Shown: positions 1 through 15,817 of the stretch, piece after piece | Layout of the letters: each line of letters begins with the position of its first letter | Position numbering within the stretch: the first letter of the stretch is position 1 | Assembly (NCBI GenBank): GCA_025642065.1 | Contig: JAODUP010000006.1 | Span: forward strand, 248,001-312,000 | DNA length: 64,000 nucleotides | Source: Paralvinella palmiformis | Lineage: Eukaryota; Annelida; Polychaeta; Terebellida; Alvinellidae | Direction of reading: 5' to 3' | Position numbers and translations under genes: made by a program | The notes under the pieces: model-generated | The model's database searches: none | What the model saw: only the letters and a program-made list of their open reading frames with translations | Told to the model about the DNA's origin: nothing

Positions 1-930
1 TTTTGTTATTTATTTATACATTATGATGTCATATTATTCCATGGTTAAAGAAAGATTGTTATGATTTGCAATAAATTCATATCCTCCAACAGATTATTAA
101 TTAATAATATTTTTTTAAACATGCACGTCTGGTAAACGAACAATCTACAATACTTAACTGTGATTCACTTAATATTTATAATATCCATGAAATATCAAAA
201 CTGAATATGAAATGCAAGAATTACATAGGCAAGATATTTAGTAGTTTGTGTTTTTGGCTCCCTGCGGAATGAAAGGATATGGAAAGTGCTGATTTTTGGT
301 GGGCTGGGTCAACTGTGCTTTGCTCCAAATATTATTAACAAATGTGCAATAACCTTAATATGGCTTAGCAATTTCAACAATTCGACCTATCAGAGTGGCA
401 TTCAGCTGAAGTACAATCTACTTTATGTGGAATTCAAACATGGTATAAATATCTGTATCCATAAATGGATATTATTAATAAATAACTTCTTATTTGGCAG
501 TTGGAAGTAACACTCAGTCACCTGTTTAACTGTGAACTAAATACCCCTGTGAATACATTACCAAATACACATATGAATTCACAAAAACACACTTGAAATG
601 GAGGTTAAATTTCAAGTAGCAGAAAGTGATGCTGTGTCAATTTAATCTCGAACAAAAATTTGATGATGCACTCCCACACTGTGAAAGGTGGTTGCTTTCT
701 TGGAAAAATACACATCAATGGCTGAACAAATTGTTTTTTCATAGAAAAATAAACATTTTCACATGATCAAAAGAGCTGAATTTAAACACACACATTAATG
801 TCTTGAATTTAAATAATGTTGCCTATGTGTCTACATCCATAACTACAATTGACCTAGAACTCAACACATAATTTAACAGTTACCAAACATAGTAAAATAA
901 AAATACAGGTTTTAACAATGACTAACAGCA
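1..930. other. 3' flank of FAM227A, no gene seen
   Basis: AT-rich sequence with no believable ORF. A minus-strand ATTAAA at 641-646 could be a FAM227A poly(A) signal. Confidence 0.4.
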
Positions 931-2634
931 TCATTCCAGGGCGGCTAAAGCTGCATCTATTTCATTTCTGATGCCAGTTCCAATAGAATCATGATCTTTC
1001 TGGAAGTAAACAGCAAAGGGTCAGAACATTTAAGGAACTGTTTTCTGTAGTATTAAATTTTTTACCACATTAAGAAGATATTTATAACATAAATTTACAA
1101 CAAACACACACACACACACACACAACATGATTCTAACTCGGAGCTGAACATTTTATTGATCTGGTTTGGGACTCTTATTGGTACATCACTACCTAAGTTG
1201 ATAGATATCACTCCCTTACTACTTAACTACCTGAATCAACAGCAACATCAAGGTTGATAATCAAGTGATGTTGTGTATCAAAATAATATTACCAAGACAC
1301 TGTACGTGCTACTGTGTCTTATCTATTATAATATATGTGAGCAAACAAATACAGTCGTGCACACATCATAACTATACTGACAGTCAACAAAGAGAAATTA
1401 TAGTTTTATATCATTTGTACTCATTTATTGTTTTGTAAATTATGCTCAGATTTTACATCGACTGATCACATGATTCTGTGATGTAAATCAAAAGATTGGT
1501 AAATAATAGTAAAAGAAATATGACGTACACTAGTTACAACTTCAATAAAATGAAGATCAGATTATTCACAGAGAAAATTAACACTTCACTGACTGTCAGT
1601 GTAATTAATTAACAAAAATCAGGGTAACATTCATCATATTTACTTCCTGTCAAGATTCCGTATGTTCTCACTAAGCAGCAGAAAGATTTACATAACTCAT
1701 AAATAAGATCTGTGTGACATATGATATTTCGCTTACAATTCACATCAGAAATAAAAAATAAATACACAATTACCATATATATGCTGTAGTTTCCATTAAC
1801 ATTCATAACTGGATAATATCAGATACTTTTAATGTTTACAACTATATTTTCCCTATCATTATCCACGTGGATGGGTTAATTGTTGACTCTGGCTTTAAAA
1901 CCTGGACAATCTTTTGTTAATATTTTTACATCAACCAGTTGTTTATTGAATGTGCATGTTTATATGTCAAAACAACAGAGCATACAACAATTATTTTCTG
2001 AAAATAATATTAAACATATGTACTATAAACATATATCATATTATTCACAGATACTCATAAAGCCAAAACCAGTTCGCAGTATGAGCTTTTCGTTAGTTAC
2101 TAGTTAGTGAGTCTACTGTAATTCATAGTTCTGTTTATATTCACAGGGATTAGTATTTGTAATGATGTCATATTTTTATTGTTTTTTTTAATTATTTTTT
2201 GTCCTATGATGTCTGCAGACATTGTGATCACAAATAAAAGAATATTAACAAGTAATTAGTATCTCTATAATACTTAATGGTGTTTAGTATATATTTCAAA
2301 CTACACAATTTTAAACTGATTAAGATTCTGGAACCTAATTATGATGTGTTCATAATTCATGAATCAGACTGATATAACGTTTATAGTGATCTGTATAACC
2401 CAATATCATTCATTAAAGAGTTAGTCCACCTTCATTTCAAATTTTCAGACTAATACAGCTATGCTCATCATTCAATTCCGTAAATTTTTAATTGGAATTG
2501 AGAAATTTGCAATTGGAATTGAAGTTTCCTACAAAATAATTAAATCCAGAAATTAATTTACCATTTTTACAATGTTAACACTTACATGTGGTGTTACCAA
2601 TATACTGGAACCATAATGATCTAGAACTTTGGTT

Positions 2635-2670
<36 letters not shown>

Positions 2671-5600
2671 TAGGCACAATACTAACTGTAGCACCTCAAG
2701 TGAGCATTTAACCAATTAAAGTGGTCTGGAAACCATAAGCTCCGCCCCCACTGTGACACCACCACATAGCATACCTATAATCTATATAGAGATATTGCTA
2801 TTTAGGAATTAATTAATTTATCATCTCACCAGGAATGCCAATCTGGAGCTAAAACTTGCCCCTCCTCTCCTAAAACTGTGACTACTATAGCCTTTCAGCC
2901 TTTCCCCAGACCTAACTGTTTTCGGAAAATCCATTCCATCATACATATTTCGTGATCATTATTGTGGAATTTTTGGTCACTGTTCTAAGCATTACATATT
3001 TCAGAAATTTGTTCTGAATGTGAACTGTCCCTTTAAGTGTATATAATTATCTTGACCACAATTTATTAGTATTACATCCAAAAACCACATTGATTTCAAA
3101 ATAATTCACCCAATTATGTGGAGTCTGTCATCATGTGAAATATGGCTTTCCTATGATAATTAAACTGTACTAGGTTCTATTACAATGTTAGTCAATATAT
3201 AGTAATTTGGATGAAATATAAATTAACATGTTAACTATAAGACTGATTCATTTTATTTTATTAATATCCAGTAATCTAGAGGCAGAGCATGTATAGCCAT
3301 TAAATCAAGGATGACAAGTTGAAATTCCCATCAGAGGATGACATCTTAGTGTTCTTACAGACTAATTCAGAGAATGAATACTTTTGCTTCCAATATAACG
3401 CATATAGCCAACTACTTTAAATAGCACTCCCATCACAAACTCAGTTGAGTTGCTTAGCTACAGCAATGGTCAAATCTGGAATATATGGCTTAGTAGCAAT
3501 TGCCCATTTAAACATCCCGCAAACATATGGTACAAATGTATGAGTCAGGAGGATGCTCTATTAAATCTCAAAGAAATCAAATGGAATTTTAAAGACCATC
3601 TTAGAATCCCCAAAACACCTATTATATTGTGCCACCTCTGCTTTCATCTGTTATATCCATGTTTCATGCATGGATCAAAATCAAATCAAATCAGTATAGT
3701 TTAACAGCATATACGGCTTCTACAATGTACCAATAGTAGTTTAATATACAAACCTTAAGTTCTAACATAATTAAGTCACTAATTCTTTTTACTTCACTGC
3801 GATTGCTTAATAAAAGTGCTTCCTTCTTTTTGAATTCAAGATGTTCTTGTCGCTGTTTTCGAATAAATTTCTTGTGCTCTTCCTTATCTATTTCTGTTAA
3901 TCTGAAATGTGAAACACAATAATAGTTAAATTAAGACATATTTCTGCTATCTCTGATGATAACTGATATGCACCATAAACAAATAGTTAAATCTAAATAG
4001 AATTTTTTATACCAAATATCAGATATACAACAGGAACAAAGTAAGAATTAAGTGGTCTATTTACTAAATTAAGATTCAATCATGATCGTGTAGTACTATA
4101 TAACTGTAATGATTCAACAATCTATACATTTATTCACATGCATCACATATTTAGTGGTGTCACATTTTAAACAACATTATAAATATAAAGAACAATTGGT
4201 ACTCACATGTTGTAGTTTTTTGCTCTCTCACGAACTGTTCTAAACGTTTCAGCAATGAGGTCTTTATATGTTGGAGCATCTAATATGAACTAGGTTAAGG
4301 CTAAATCAAGACTATATATATAGTCATTTGAGGTATATTGAGGTATATTGAGCAGTTATATTAGCTAAATTTCCACATACACAAAGTTAATGTTATTGTT
4401 TCTTTAACTTATTATAAACAATGATTAAAAAGCACTTTCAAAATAATTAACATTCATACGTAAATATTGTATATACTATTTAATCCGATATAATTCTATA
4501 ATAATTTATATAAGAACTGAAATGGCAAAACAAAGAGTTCGCATTTTCTATACAGTGTGAAGGATATGGAGGTAAATTGTGAAGTTCTGTACGTTTGATT
4601 CTTGCACAAGAACCAGCATCCACCTGGAGGTTTTTCATCTGTAGAAAATGAGCCACCAGAGGGCTCTGACCATAAATGTTGAATGTGCAGCTTACAAAAT
4701 CTGCCATTTTACCAATTGGATGAGACTGTAATGGATAGCGAACAGCACAAATGTCAATCAAAGTTTTTAGAACCTTCATGTACAGTCAATGATTATGATA
4801 CAGCTGTGTTTAATCTAAAGGAGAATATATTTCCAGAATATAATAACCTAATTCCTACAAGATAACAATTTATTACTGTACACATTACTAGAACACTTAC
4901 ACTAGCTGCTGGAAACATTGATCTCTTTAGGTAAAATAAGTTCTGGATTAATTACATACATTGCTCAAATGATCATAACAATTCAGATTAAGCACCTAAT
5001 AGCATTAGAATAGAGATTAAGGAATTTAATTGTCTATAAAATGCACCTGACTGTATCAAGGTTAGCATACTTGATCTTTCAATAAACGATGGTATTTCGT
5101 GGCATATTATATAACAACAGAGTTTGTTAAGTAGAAGCTGCATGCTTTATTTTATATCACCGAAAACTAAAATTTACATAGAATAAACAAATGTAATTAT
5201 AGCAAAAACATTATATATTTTGTACTTTCTATTTTTCCCACCCCATCCTTTAATATCACATAGCATCACTGATTTAATAATTTTTGGAAATTGTCAGTCG
5301 CAAAGTTCGGTTGTTTCAATGTTATACTTTATTCCTAACAGCTTCGACATCTGTATTTGATAAACCATAATCCTGGGTCCCAGTTCTTAAGACAATTAGC
5401 CATAAATACAAATAATCCCAAATGTTATGAGGGTTATCATTTTATTATAATTTTATAAAGCATCCCTTCTATCACTTAAGCCCCACCACGTCCAAAAGCC
5501 TTCCATACTCAGATAAAGCACCAAATTACTTCGATGACACCATCCTTACCATGACAGCTACATACTTCAATAATAATGCCGCTCTGATTGCTGAATATCT

Positions 5601-7842
5601 TATGCTCAATAACGACAGATTACTGCAGGTTGTCCACCTGTTATCGGTAGCTAAAAGTCATACACTCCATGGTTATAGTTGATGATGGTTGTGAATCGTA
5701 CATACCAGATGGACGTAGCGAGTGAACAAATCAAGCCCTTACCTGTAATCTAGTTACAAAGTTCTTAGACTGGCGAAGCCGGTTTCGGACTGCCGATATA
5801 AACCTATGAGAGAAACAAATCAAACAAATAAAGTGCACTGGCCTTACCTCTTGTGACGGCGTCCTTTGTGGCAACAAAAATGAGGCTTTTGACTCTTTGG
5901 CATCTTTCATCAGCTCACGTTGTTCATTCTCTTCATATTCAGCTATTGTAGTCAAGCCATCGACCTCGTTATTCGGCTCAGCCACCTTCCCAGCTTTTGG
6001 TACAGGAAGACCTCTGGACGATTTCCTTATTCCAGTCTGTACTCTAGCAGTTGCTGGCTCATTCTGGGCCTTCTCCACGGCTTGTATGGCTGCCATGTCG
6101 GCCGTCTGTGATGGATTGAGAGAGTTCGCCTTGGTTGTCTTGTTGCTGTAATATTTCCGGTTCAGACGGCCATGCTGGCCAGTGACCTGACCGCCCACCG
6201 ATGACACTGATGAGACCGAGCCGGTCTGATTTAACGTGGACTGGGAACCGGCATTATTATTCGAACCAAGCATGTCAAGAAAGTCGAGGCTCACCGAAGG
6301 TGCTGAAAGAGAACAATATATCTGGTGTTTATAGGTTTCAAATAGGTAACGCAAATGAATGTAATCTAGAATAATGCCTAATGACTGAAGGTGTACATCT
6401 GAAAACAGAAAAAAAACACCTGAACAAACATATAAAGATACTACTAATAAATAATACAGATTGTACAGTACTTCTCAACTTATAACATGTTTGATTCAAA
6501 CAAACCAGTTCAACTCATTTAAATGACTGAAGTGGAGGTTCACATTGGTTTTAGACTTTATTTTGTTTAGTCAACATCCCAATGAAATGAAGAGAAAAAA
6601 CTAGGATCATATACAAGTCTAAATCTCTGGATCTTTACAAAAGATCATTGGTCGATATCGACCTGTGATGGCTTGGTTATTTAGAGCATAGCTAGGACTC
6701 ATAACTGAAGGGTGATGGGTTCAAGGCTCCATCTAGCTACTGGTTCGCCCATCCAGAAAGAGAACCTGACAGGACATGATGACTATGTGTCTGAGTAATG
6801 CTATATACATGTCACATCAGTATGCCGAGCTGCCTACTACCATCTTAAGAACATCCACTGTTTAAAAGCATTCTTGACACAAGAAGCACATCTAACTGTA
6901 GTCCATGCCTTTGTTACATCTCATATAAACTATTGTAACTCTCTGTTATATGGCATATCTAATTATAACATCAATTGGCTTCAGCGAATTTAAAATAGTG
7001 TAGCTTGCAGAGTGATAAATACTCAAAAATATGATCATATCACCCTAATTCTTTAAAAACTACATTGGCTACCTGTTAGACAGCGTATCCATTTCAAGAT
7101 TTTATAAATAACTTATAAATCTATCAATGATATGGCACCAGAATACCTGTGTGAACTGGTGTCCATTAGAAAGTCATTCCAAAAACTCAGGTCATCCAGT
7201 CAGATACTATTGCAAGTGCTTGTGTCTCAGCTCAAGTCATGTGACGATTGTGTGTTTAGTGTTGCAGCCCCCACTTTGTGGAATAGTTTGCCAGCAAATA
7301 TTAGAAATCTGTCATCTCTTCAAAATTTTAAATCCAGTATAAAAAGACACCTGTTTCAGATTGCTTTTACAGATAATAATAATTATCTTTTAAATCTCTT
7401 ATAGGGTTTTTACAGACATATTATTTGGGATATTATTATATTAAATATTATCTGTACACCTTTGAATGGCTCCTGCTAGTAATTGAGGGTGCTTTATTAA
7501 ATATACATTTTCTAAATCATCTTTATTTCTCATACACACATACAACAATATTTACATAACCAAAGACCACTGTTAGAATAATGTCAAAACATATATTGCA
7601 ACATAATACAAGACATGAAATACATATATAATTAGTAATATTCATAAGTAATTGTCATGGTAATAAAAGTATGACTGTTGCATATAAATATGAAAATAGA
7701 TGATCATAATACATTAAATATATAGCCCCATATGTTTATGAATTGTTCTTGCATATATTACTGGATGCATATTTTTTCCTCAACTTTGAATTTTTTTAAA
7801 TGACCAGGAATTCAAGAAGATTAGTATGTTTTTTTCATTTTT

Positions 7843-7888
<46 letters not shown>

Positions 7889-8595
7889 TTTGGCAACAAT
7901 CAGGCAATAATTCAAGACTATATCCTCATTAGTTTCAGCTGGAAATCCCAGAATGATATTGTCCTCAGCCAATGGAGGTAATTTTGAATATTCTAATGAA
8001 TTCCATCATGTTACAAATGATTCTCAATATATCTACTAACTAGGGGGGAGACTTGACAAGATATGATGACTGATATCATCTAAATTGTTATTAGTACAGT
8101 AGTTAGTATATTGGCAATGGTTAATATTTACTACTTTTCTAACATAAAGCCACACATTACATAGCAGAATTCTATGTATTATCCTATATTGAAATTATTA
8201 TTATTATTATTATTGTATGTTCCCTTAGGAATTGAGGTGTCTGCCCAATTGAAGCAGGTCTGAGTCAGGGATAATAATGCAAACAGAACAGCAAAACTGA
8301 ATATGGTTCCGAATGTGGTGCACAGTAAATGTGAAACAGAATTGTGCTGGATTCAACCCCACAACCTAGAGGTTTGCAGCAAAGTACTCTAACCACTGCA
8401 CCATCAGCAGGCTCTTAACATATGAAACAGAATCTTATATAATGATTTATTATCAACCAAAACAAATCAAGTAATAAACATTGACTTTTGTGGCTGTATA
8501 TGTCACCAAGTGGATGTAAAGCTCAGTTCTACACCCTCTTCTAGTGCTTTGCTATTGCTGGGTCAATGTTGGATTATAAGTGTGTGTGTGTGTGT

Positions 8596-8639
<44 letters not shown>

Positions 8640-11600
8640 TGCTGGTCTCACTGGAGTCATGTGGTCAAGTGTCTCTTCCACGTGTATACAAAATGAACAA
8701 GCATAAAACTTCTTATTATAGGATGAAACATCCCTAAAATATATGGAGCAATAGGATTTTAAACCCATGACCTTCAGATCTATAGTGAAGTGTGCAGTAT
8801 AGCCTATACACTTAGAGAAGCTAATTGTGCTAAAGTTGATCTGTTATATAATTCAGTTTGTAGGGATGGGTATATGGATCCCACAACCCAATATTACCCA
8901 CTGTCTACTGGATATCCATGTGCTGAGCAGTTCTTGGAGCCACAAACAAAATTATATCCAAGCAGCTCATAAGCATGGTACTATAGTATCCACTAACTAC
9001 CGGATTATACTGAATAAAGATCTGATCAAAACAGATGGAAGTGATAGAGCAGTAAACAGCAGAAGGATTACCCAAAGATAGCAATAATTTGATTACAATA
9101 GACAAGCTAACTCAATTATATACACTAAACATTGTGGCTTGTGCATCTCGCTAAAATGATAACACAAAATAGTGTGCTACTTTGACAACAAATGATAAAA
9201 AAGACTGCAAACAATCAGAAAGAAAAGAGCAAGAATATTCTACACATGACCTACAATCCACCATATATACCATAGAGCAGACAGACAGTTCAACTGACAG
9301 CACATCACAGTGATCATACGTTTAAAAAGAGGATATCAGAAGTACAATACTCATACCAAAGATGTTATCTCAATAAAAAAATGAATTAAACAAATAAATA
9401 ATTCAAAGTACCTCCCTTAATTCACAAACATAGCATAGACATTTTTATACATTTGCAATATTAATTTGTGAATATATATAGTTTACTCACATAGCTAAAT
9501 ATTACATTTATAATATCTACTTATGAGCTAACTATAATCATAACAGATAACATTTTCTTAATAAAATTAGCTGCACATCTGGAATTGTTCTAGGTAAAAC
9601 AAGCAATGAAGCTAAATAAACTGGTCCTTTAATACATTCTTCAGAGCAGTGATGCTGGATTTTAAACCACTATTTTATCTGTATCCCCAACACGACTGTT
9701 TACAACATAAAACTAACCTTTATTGGATTTGGACTGCTTTGTTAGCTTTTCTCGCTGCTTTAATCCTGGTGGTTCATGGTCTTTATAGTTCCAGGACATC
9801 CAAATTCTTGGAGCTGGCCTTGTCCCTGATAACATCATAGCAGACAATTGAAAATCAGATCATTGAAAGATAAACATCATTTACTGCGTGCACAGTACCA
9901 CAAACAAGAATATTTATTTGGTGGAAATCTTCCATCAGACAACTTAGTATTTTTAAATGTTTCAAGTTGAACTTTAAATAACAAACTAATTACCTACAAC
10001 CCACTCATAGACGAGCACAACCAAATCCTCTTTAAAGTCTGGATCAAACATTCTATAGGAGTCTGGAAATGATCCACAGAAAGCTGCATAGACAGCTTGT
10101 GAAAGCAGACTTGGGTAATCCTGGAATAGGATGCACATGTTACAAAAATTAATCTACAGTTATTACAATATTGCTATATATCTAATAAATATATTTCCAT
10201 AAACTAATAGCAGTCAATGATCAGAAATAATTAGCTGGATTAAGATTCAGTTAAGTTTATTTACTTTATAAAGTAACTCTCAACTTTTTTATATTCCACA
10301 ACTAAATAAACTTAAATACTTGATATTAATTTAAACTGTCCCCTGCATATAGTCTTTTCCTTAATGGGGTGAGGGGGTTTGTATGTCTTAGCAACCCAGA
10401 GAGCTATGCCAAGAGGAGCTTTGGGTTCTGTTAGAGACACCCAAGCCAGACTGGTCAATGGGTAGAGGCTTGACTAATATGGACTATGGGTGAGGTAACT
10501 CCAACAGAAACTTTGAGTGCTAAAGTCAGATATTTGGAGATTTTATGGCCACTTTTGTGCATAAGGTATGTGGGCTAAATGGTTCAAGTGACCTCCAAAG
10601 GTCATGCGATGGATTGAAAGATGAAACACCTTTCAGACATGCCAAAGCCGAGATTTGAACTCAGGTGATTGAGATATATGGTCCAACACACTACCAGTTA
10701 GACAATGGAGGGGCCCTGCTGAAGTTAGAGTTACTGGGCTGCATGGCACACTCAAAATAGACAGTTCTGGACAATAATGACATAATTGGTTATAAGCCTT
10801 TAATCAGTGATCTACAGAGAACAGTATCATTCATATAGTCACTGCTGGCCTCAACATTTAGCCAACAAGCAAACAAACAAAAAGTTTAACCTGTCTTTAA
10901 TACTATGAATCTAATAAATAAATCTCTTAACCCACCAACCCCCAGCCCCGTATTATTATTTTACCTATTAAATTAACAAGCTTTAAATTCCAAATTAATT
11001 TAGAGCAATATAACTGTCATTGCACTAATTAACATGGATAAAAAACATCACATAACATGGGGAGGTGGTTGATTGTTAAACACTATCTACATGTATTATT
11101 TACATTCAGGTTCTCTGGCATAAAATAAACAGCACTTACCCTGAAAAATGTCTCCCTATATTGTGAATGAGTGATGTAGTTCAATAGTTTCACATAATTA
11201 TGGGAAATTCTATTGAACAATTTCTCCTGACATGAAGGATTTGGCTGCCATTTTTCCAGGAATATCCACCAAAATGTATCCTTTAAATAAACACATTATG
11301 GACATATAACTCTCTGTAACAAAGCACCCTCATTGTTTATCATGCAGTGTCAGCAAAATGTGCTTTTTGGTGTATTATTTAATTTAAAACATGAAAGTAT
11401 CTTAATAAAACCTTTTAGAGGTCACTTCTCTGGAAGAGACATTATTATGCTGCAATTTCAATAACTGTTACCAAGATTATTCACATCTCTAAAATTCCAT
11501 CTGTGTGAAGTTCACACTGTGAACTTTAACAATCACAATAAGCTTTAGAGAATTTGACATTCCCGATAGATTCAAATTCACTTGTTTAATACAGACACAT

Positions 11601-12207
11601 CTGGCATATATATTATTATCTATAAAAAAATCAATTTACCATCTAAAGTGATTTTAATATACCTTAAATTTCCATAAAATAATTTGTTTCTGTCTTCTAT
11701 TAATAAACATGTATATTTTCACTTTAGAATTTCCATAAAACAGAATGTCACAGCAAATAAAATGAAACTTTCAATTTTGAACAATAGTGAGAATTTTGAC
11801 AGTGTCATGTTTCATTACCATTTATAATAAAATCAAACTAATTTAAAATAAACTAATTAAAGTGCATAGAATATCTTTATGATTAGACATGATATAAGGT
11901 AATACAATAATAATAATACCAATGGCAGACCTGTCTTGAATTATTATAAATATGATTTATATAATATACCAAGGAAAAATATCATAATTAAAATAAAGCA
12001 TGCATTTAATTAAAATTATTTCCTCTTAACATGGATCAGTAGTAGCAATATATTCTACAACCTGATGTACATTCATTTGTTTTATTCCAAATTTTGATTC
12101 AATGATCAAATCCAATAGAGAAATCAAAATTTCAGGGCAAATAACGGAATTGAGAAATTTGAAATTACAATTGATAACATCTGCAAATTAATTTACAATT
12201 TAATTTA

Positions 12208-12245
<38 letters not shown>

Positions 12246-14439
12246 TGTTGGAAAATATTTGTAATTCATTATGGATATCAGTGTATTACAAGTGATAAAA
12301 GCTAAATGAAGAAATTTTCAATTAACAATCTTATTGCACAGAATTATTCATACTAGCTAAATACAGATACAGTAGCATTATCAAAATGATAATAAGAATA
12401 AACAGTATAGCTGAGCAATCAGCTGGTACTTGAATTAAACAGAGGTGTGTCATTCTCTGTAGTTATTGAAAACAAAAAAATATTAAATACCTGGAGAATT
12501 GCTTGAGACATTGCTGAGTAGAACAACTTCTCAAACACTGGACGGTACCTCAGCTAAATGAAATATAAATAATGATGATACATTTTAAAATCATTGCCCA
12601 AATATCTTATATCTTACACATTCTCAAGACTGATGTAATAATTTATGTACCATTTTTCTAAGTGAAGGCTGAGCATTGGCAACTTTGGTCAGGATCTCAA
12701 CAGGTGTGACATCATGAGGGAGTGGAGTTAGTTCCTTTGGCTCATAACCTGGATACTGATGTAACTGGAAAAAATGTACAGGCACATTTAAAAAAAGGAA
12801 AGACAAACTCATAGAAAATTGCAAGAAACTTTATTCAAAATTAATCCTAATGGGAAAAAGCAATTTCCAAAATATTATATTAAGATATATTATATACTGA
12901 GTGAGTAAGTGACTGATTGAATGAATGAGTGAGAACATTAGTGAGTGTTTTGTTTAGTCTCAACAGTTATCTTGACTGGACAGATAGCTGAAGAATTACT
13001 CCATACAGAAATGCAGAAGCTTTTTACTGATGAATGAAACATCCCACAAATAGTGGTCACACCAGAATTGATTCCTACAACCTGAAGCTCACAAGAGGTC
13101 AAAACTTTTCCAGAGATTAATTTCTCGGCTCACAACATCGAGGTGGCTGACTGTGCACGTTAAAAGGTGGTGCCGTCTCCACTGATTTATTTAAAATAAA
13201 GGGGGATGTTAAAAAACCCCTGAGGACGTAAAACACCCTGGCAGTGACCACCCTCAGGATATTGTGGCTCCATCTTTCCATACTGCTCCACTGTGAGTGG
13301 TGGAGGAGGATATTTCTCAACCACTCCAACATATAGGCGGTGCCAAATAAGCGACAGCCTGGGGATTCTCCCCGAACAACAAAGCCTTTCCAAGAAAATG
13401 TATGTAACAATTACATATAAGTCACATTTGAATGCTATACACTTTCCTAAGCTACCAGAATATGTTACTGAACTGTCACTGCAAACAAAATCTTAAAAGG
13501 TACCTAAAATGCCAGAACACACACTATAATTACCTCAACAAATTTTAGCTTTCCGCTGTCTTTCTTCACCTGGAAGATTATTGAAAAAAGTTAGTCATTC
13601 AAATTAAAAACACTGGATATACAAAAAAGTGAATATCTATTACAGTTAATCTGTACAATCAGGTAATATTTATATATTATCTGAAATGTTCAGGTAATAA
13701 GTGTAATACCTAACTGAATTTTTCATGTTAAATATCCAAATTTCTGGTAATATATATATATATATATATATTACCTAATTATAGAGATTAACTGTAATAT
13801 ATAGAGTGATAAGTTTCAATATTTAATACAATTTATTATATATATATATATATCAAGCATAATTCATGTTCATTTTGGTTTGGCCTGTAACAGTTAATTT
13901 GTTTGATAATGATAATAAAATAACTCACAGCTGCTTTGTTCGGCTGCATGGTAATCTTTGAGATGTTCTTAATCCTATCACTTGGCTTACTAAGAAATGC
14001 TGAAGAATAAGCAAACAATTAATGCATTATGAACTTACAAATTGCTAGTGACCATCAAAATTGTTTTTCCCAATTGACATAGAAAAAGAGAATTTCAGTT
14101 TTCAGAACAACTTCTAGTCAATGAGTACTTAAAATTTACCTTAAATAAAAATGATGAATACATAGATGAATTAACATAAGAATATGAATATTTTTGCTTT
14201 CAAATCTAAATCTGCATAACTGTAAGTGTTCTCACATTGGTTTGTATTTGACAATTAAGATGAAGCTCACATATGCCCAATATGATATAAATCTAAAACA
14301 TGAAGTTCTTCTCATTCAAAGTGATTATTCCACACCTCAATGTGAATAAATATTATGACACTAATAAGCATGTAAAATATGTTAATTTCAAAACATCGCA
14401 GTTACAGTAAAACTTAACTTTTATTAAACTTTAATTGTG

Positions 14440-14485
<46 letters not shown>

Positions 14486-15771
14486 GACACAGGACAAAAC
14501 ATCAAAATTAACTCTGTAATGATAATGCACTGCATATCACTAAACTTACTATATCTAGATACAGTCAATGAATATTCTGTAAGGCAATTCACATAACAAT
14601 ATGTAACAATGACAACAATTAATGCAACTGCAATCAGCTGTTAGAGGGTGCAAAACACAAACATTGCACAGTTGGTGTCCACCAGCTTAAACTATAGTGT
14701 TAAGAATGATAATATGAGAACCAAAAGACTACACAATGTGTTCAGTGAATGTTAACCCATGTTAGTGTTAAGTCATGATAATGAAACTCATTTCTTCTGG
14801 TTGTTCACCTCATACATAAACACTTCGGCAAAGACACAGGAAAACAGATCAGATGAAAGGTTACTACCGTAAAATCTCGATTTTAAGGCCACCCGATTTC
14901 CAGCAGATGGTAGCATTACCCTCAAGCTATCTTCATAACCAAAACAGTCAGTTATAATAATTAATAATCTAATACTATGAATAAAATTAAATTATACTGA
15001 AGGTTATGTAATAGATATTATTACACCAGTCTCCATGTCAGTATTTAATCTTCAAAATATATCATCTCTAAATGTAGCAAAAAATTTAATTTATTGACAT
15101 CTTCAGACAGTAATAGGATGAATAATGATGTCTGTGCGGTAATATCTCAGTCATAATAATTTCTTACATCACAAACGTCACACTGAATTGAAATTATTTG
15201 CCAAGCTAATTTCAACTTTAACATACGAAGCTTTTATTCCACGCAGTATATTGTCATACATGTGTGTGCATGTGAGCACATGTGCACATCACCCGTTGTT
15301 AGTTCGATCATTGTGCATAGCTCAGATGCTGTGCGTGCAAATAGTGATTAGTCACAATTAAGGCATCCCTGAAACTCTATAACAACTGTATATGTTTAAT
15401 GCCATACTTACTGGCTTTAATGGTATAAATACCAGCAAAACGATTAAGCTCTTTTGTTTCTTTGTCTGTATTAATAATAATAATTGGCCAACATGCATAT
15501 TTCATCATATATACTGATTAACTTTAATTACATTATAGATAAAATGTGTATGAAATGAGGCAGTCAAGTGATTATATACATCTAAATAATACATAATAAA
15601 ATTATATTAATTAGGATAAATAAAGTATAGAAATTGAACTACAAATGTGTTATGTAATGAAAACCTAAAATAATATTGCACATCTATGAAATACGCAAAA
15701 TAATCAAAGAATCAAACTAATATATCACTATATATAAAGTGCTTAGAAATAAATAATAATTGATTATAAAG

Positions 15772-15817
<46 letters not shown>

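Noticed and set aside
4207..4280. Use of the AG at 4280 as acceptor of FAM227A exon 12
   Set aside because: It enters in the wrong phase. The CTAG acceptor at 4290 adds FIL and keeps phase 0.
7127..7404. Two overlapping ORFs as a host gene
   Set aside because: They are frame-shifted readings of the LINE reverse-transcriptase C-terminus.
8510..8768. ORFs with His-Thr or Val-Cys repeats
   Set aside because: They are translations of the (CA)n/(GT)n tract.
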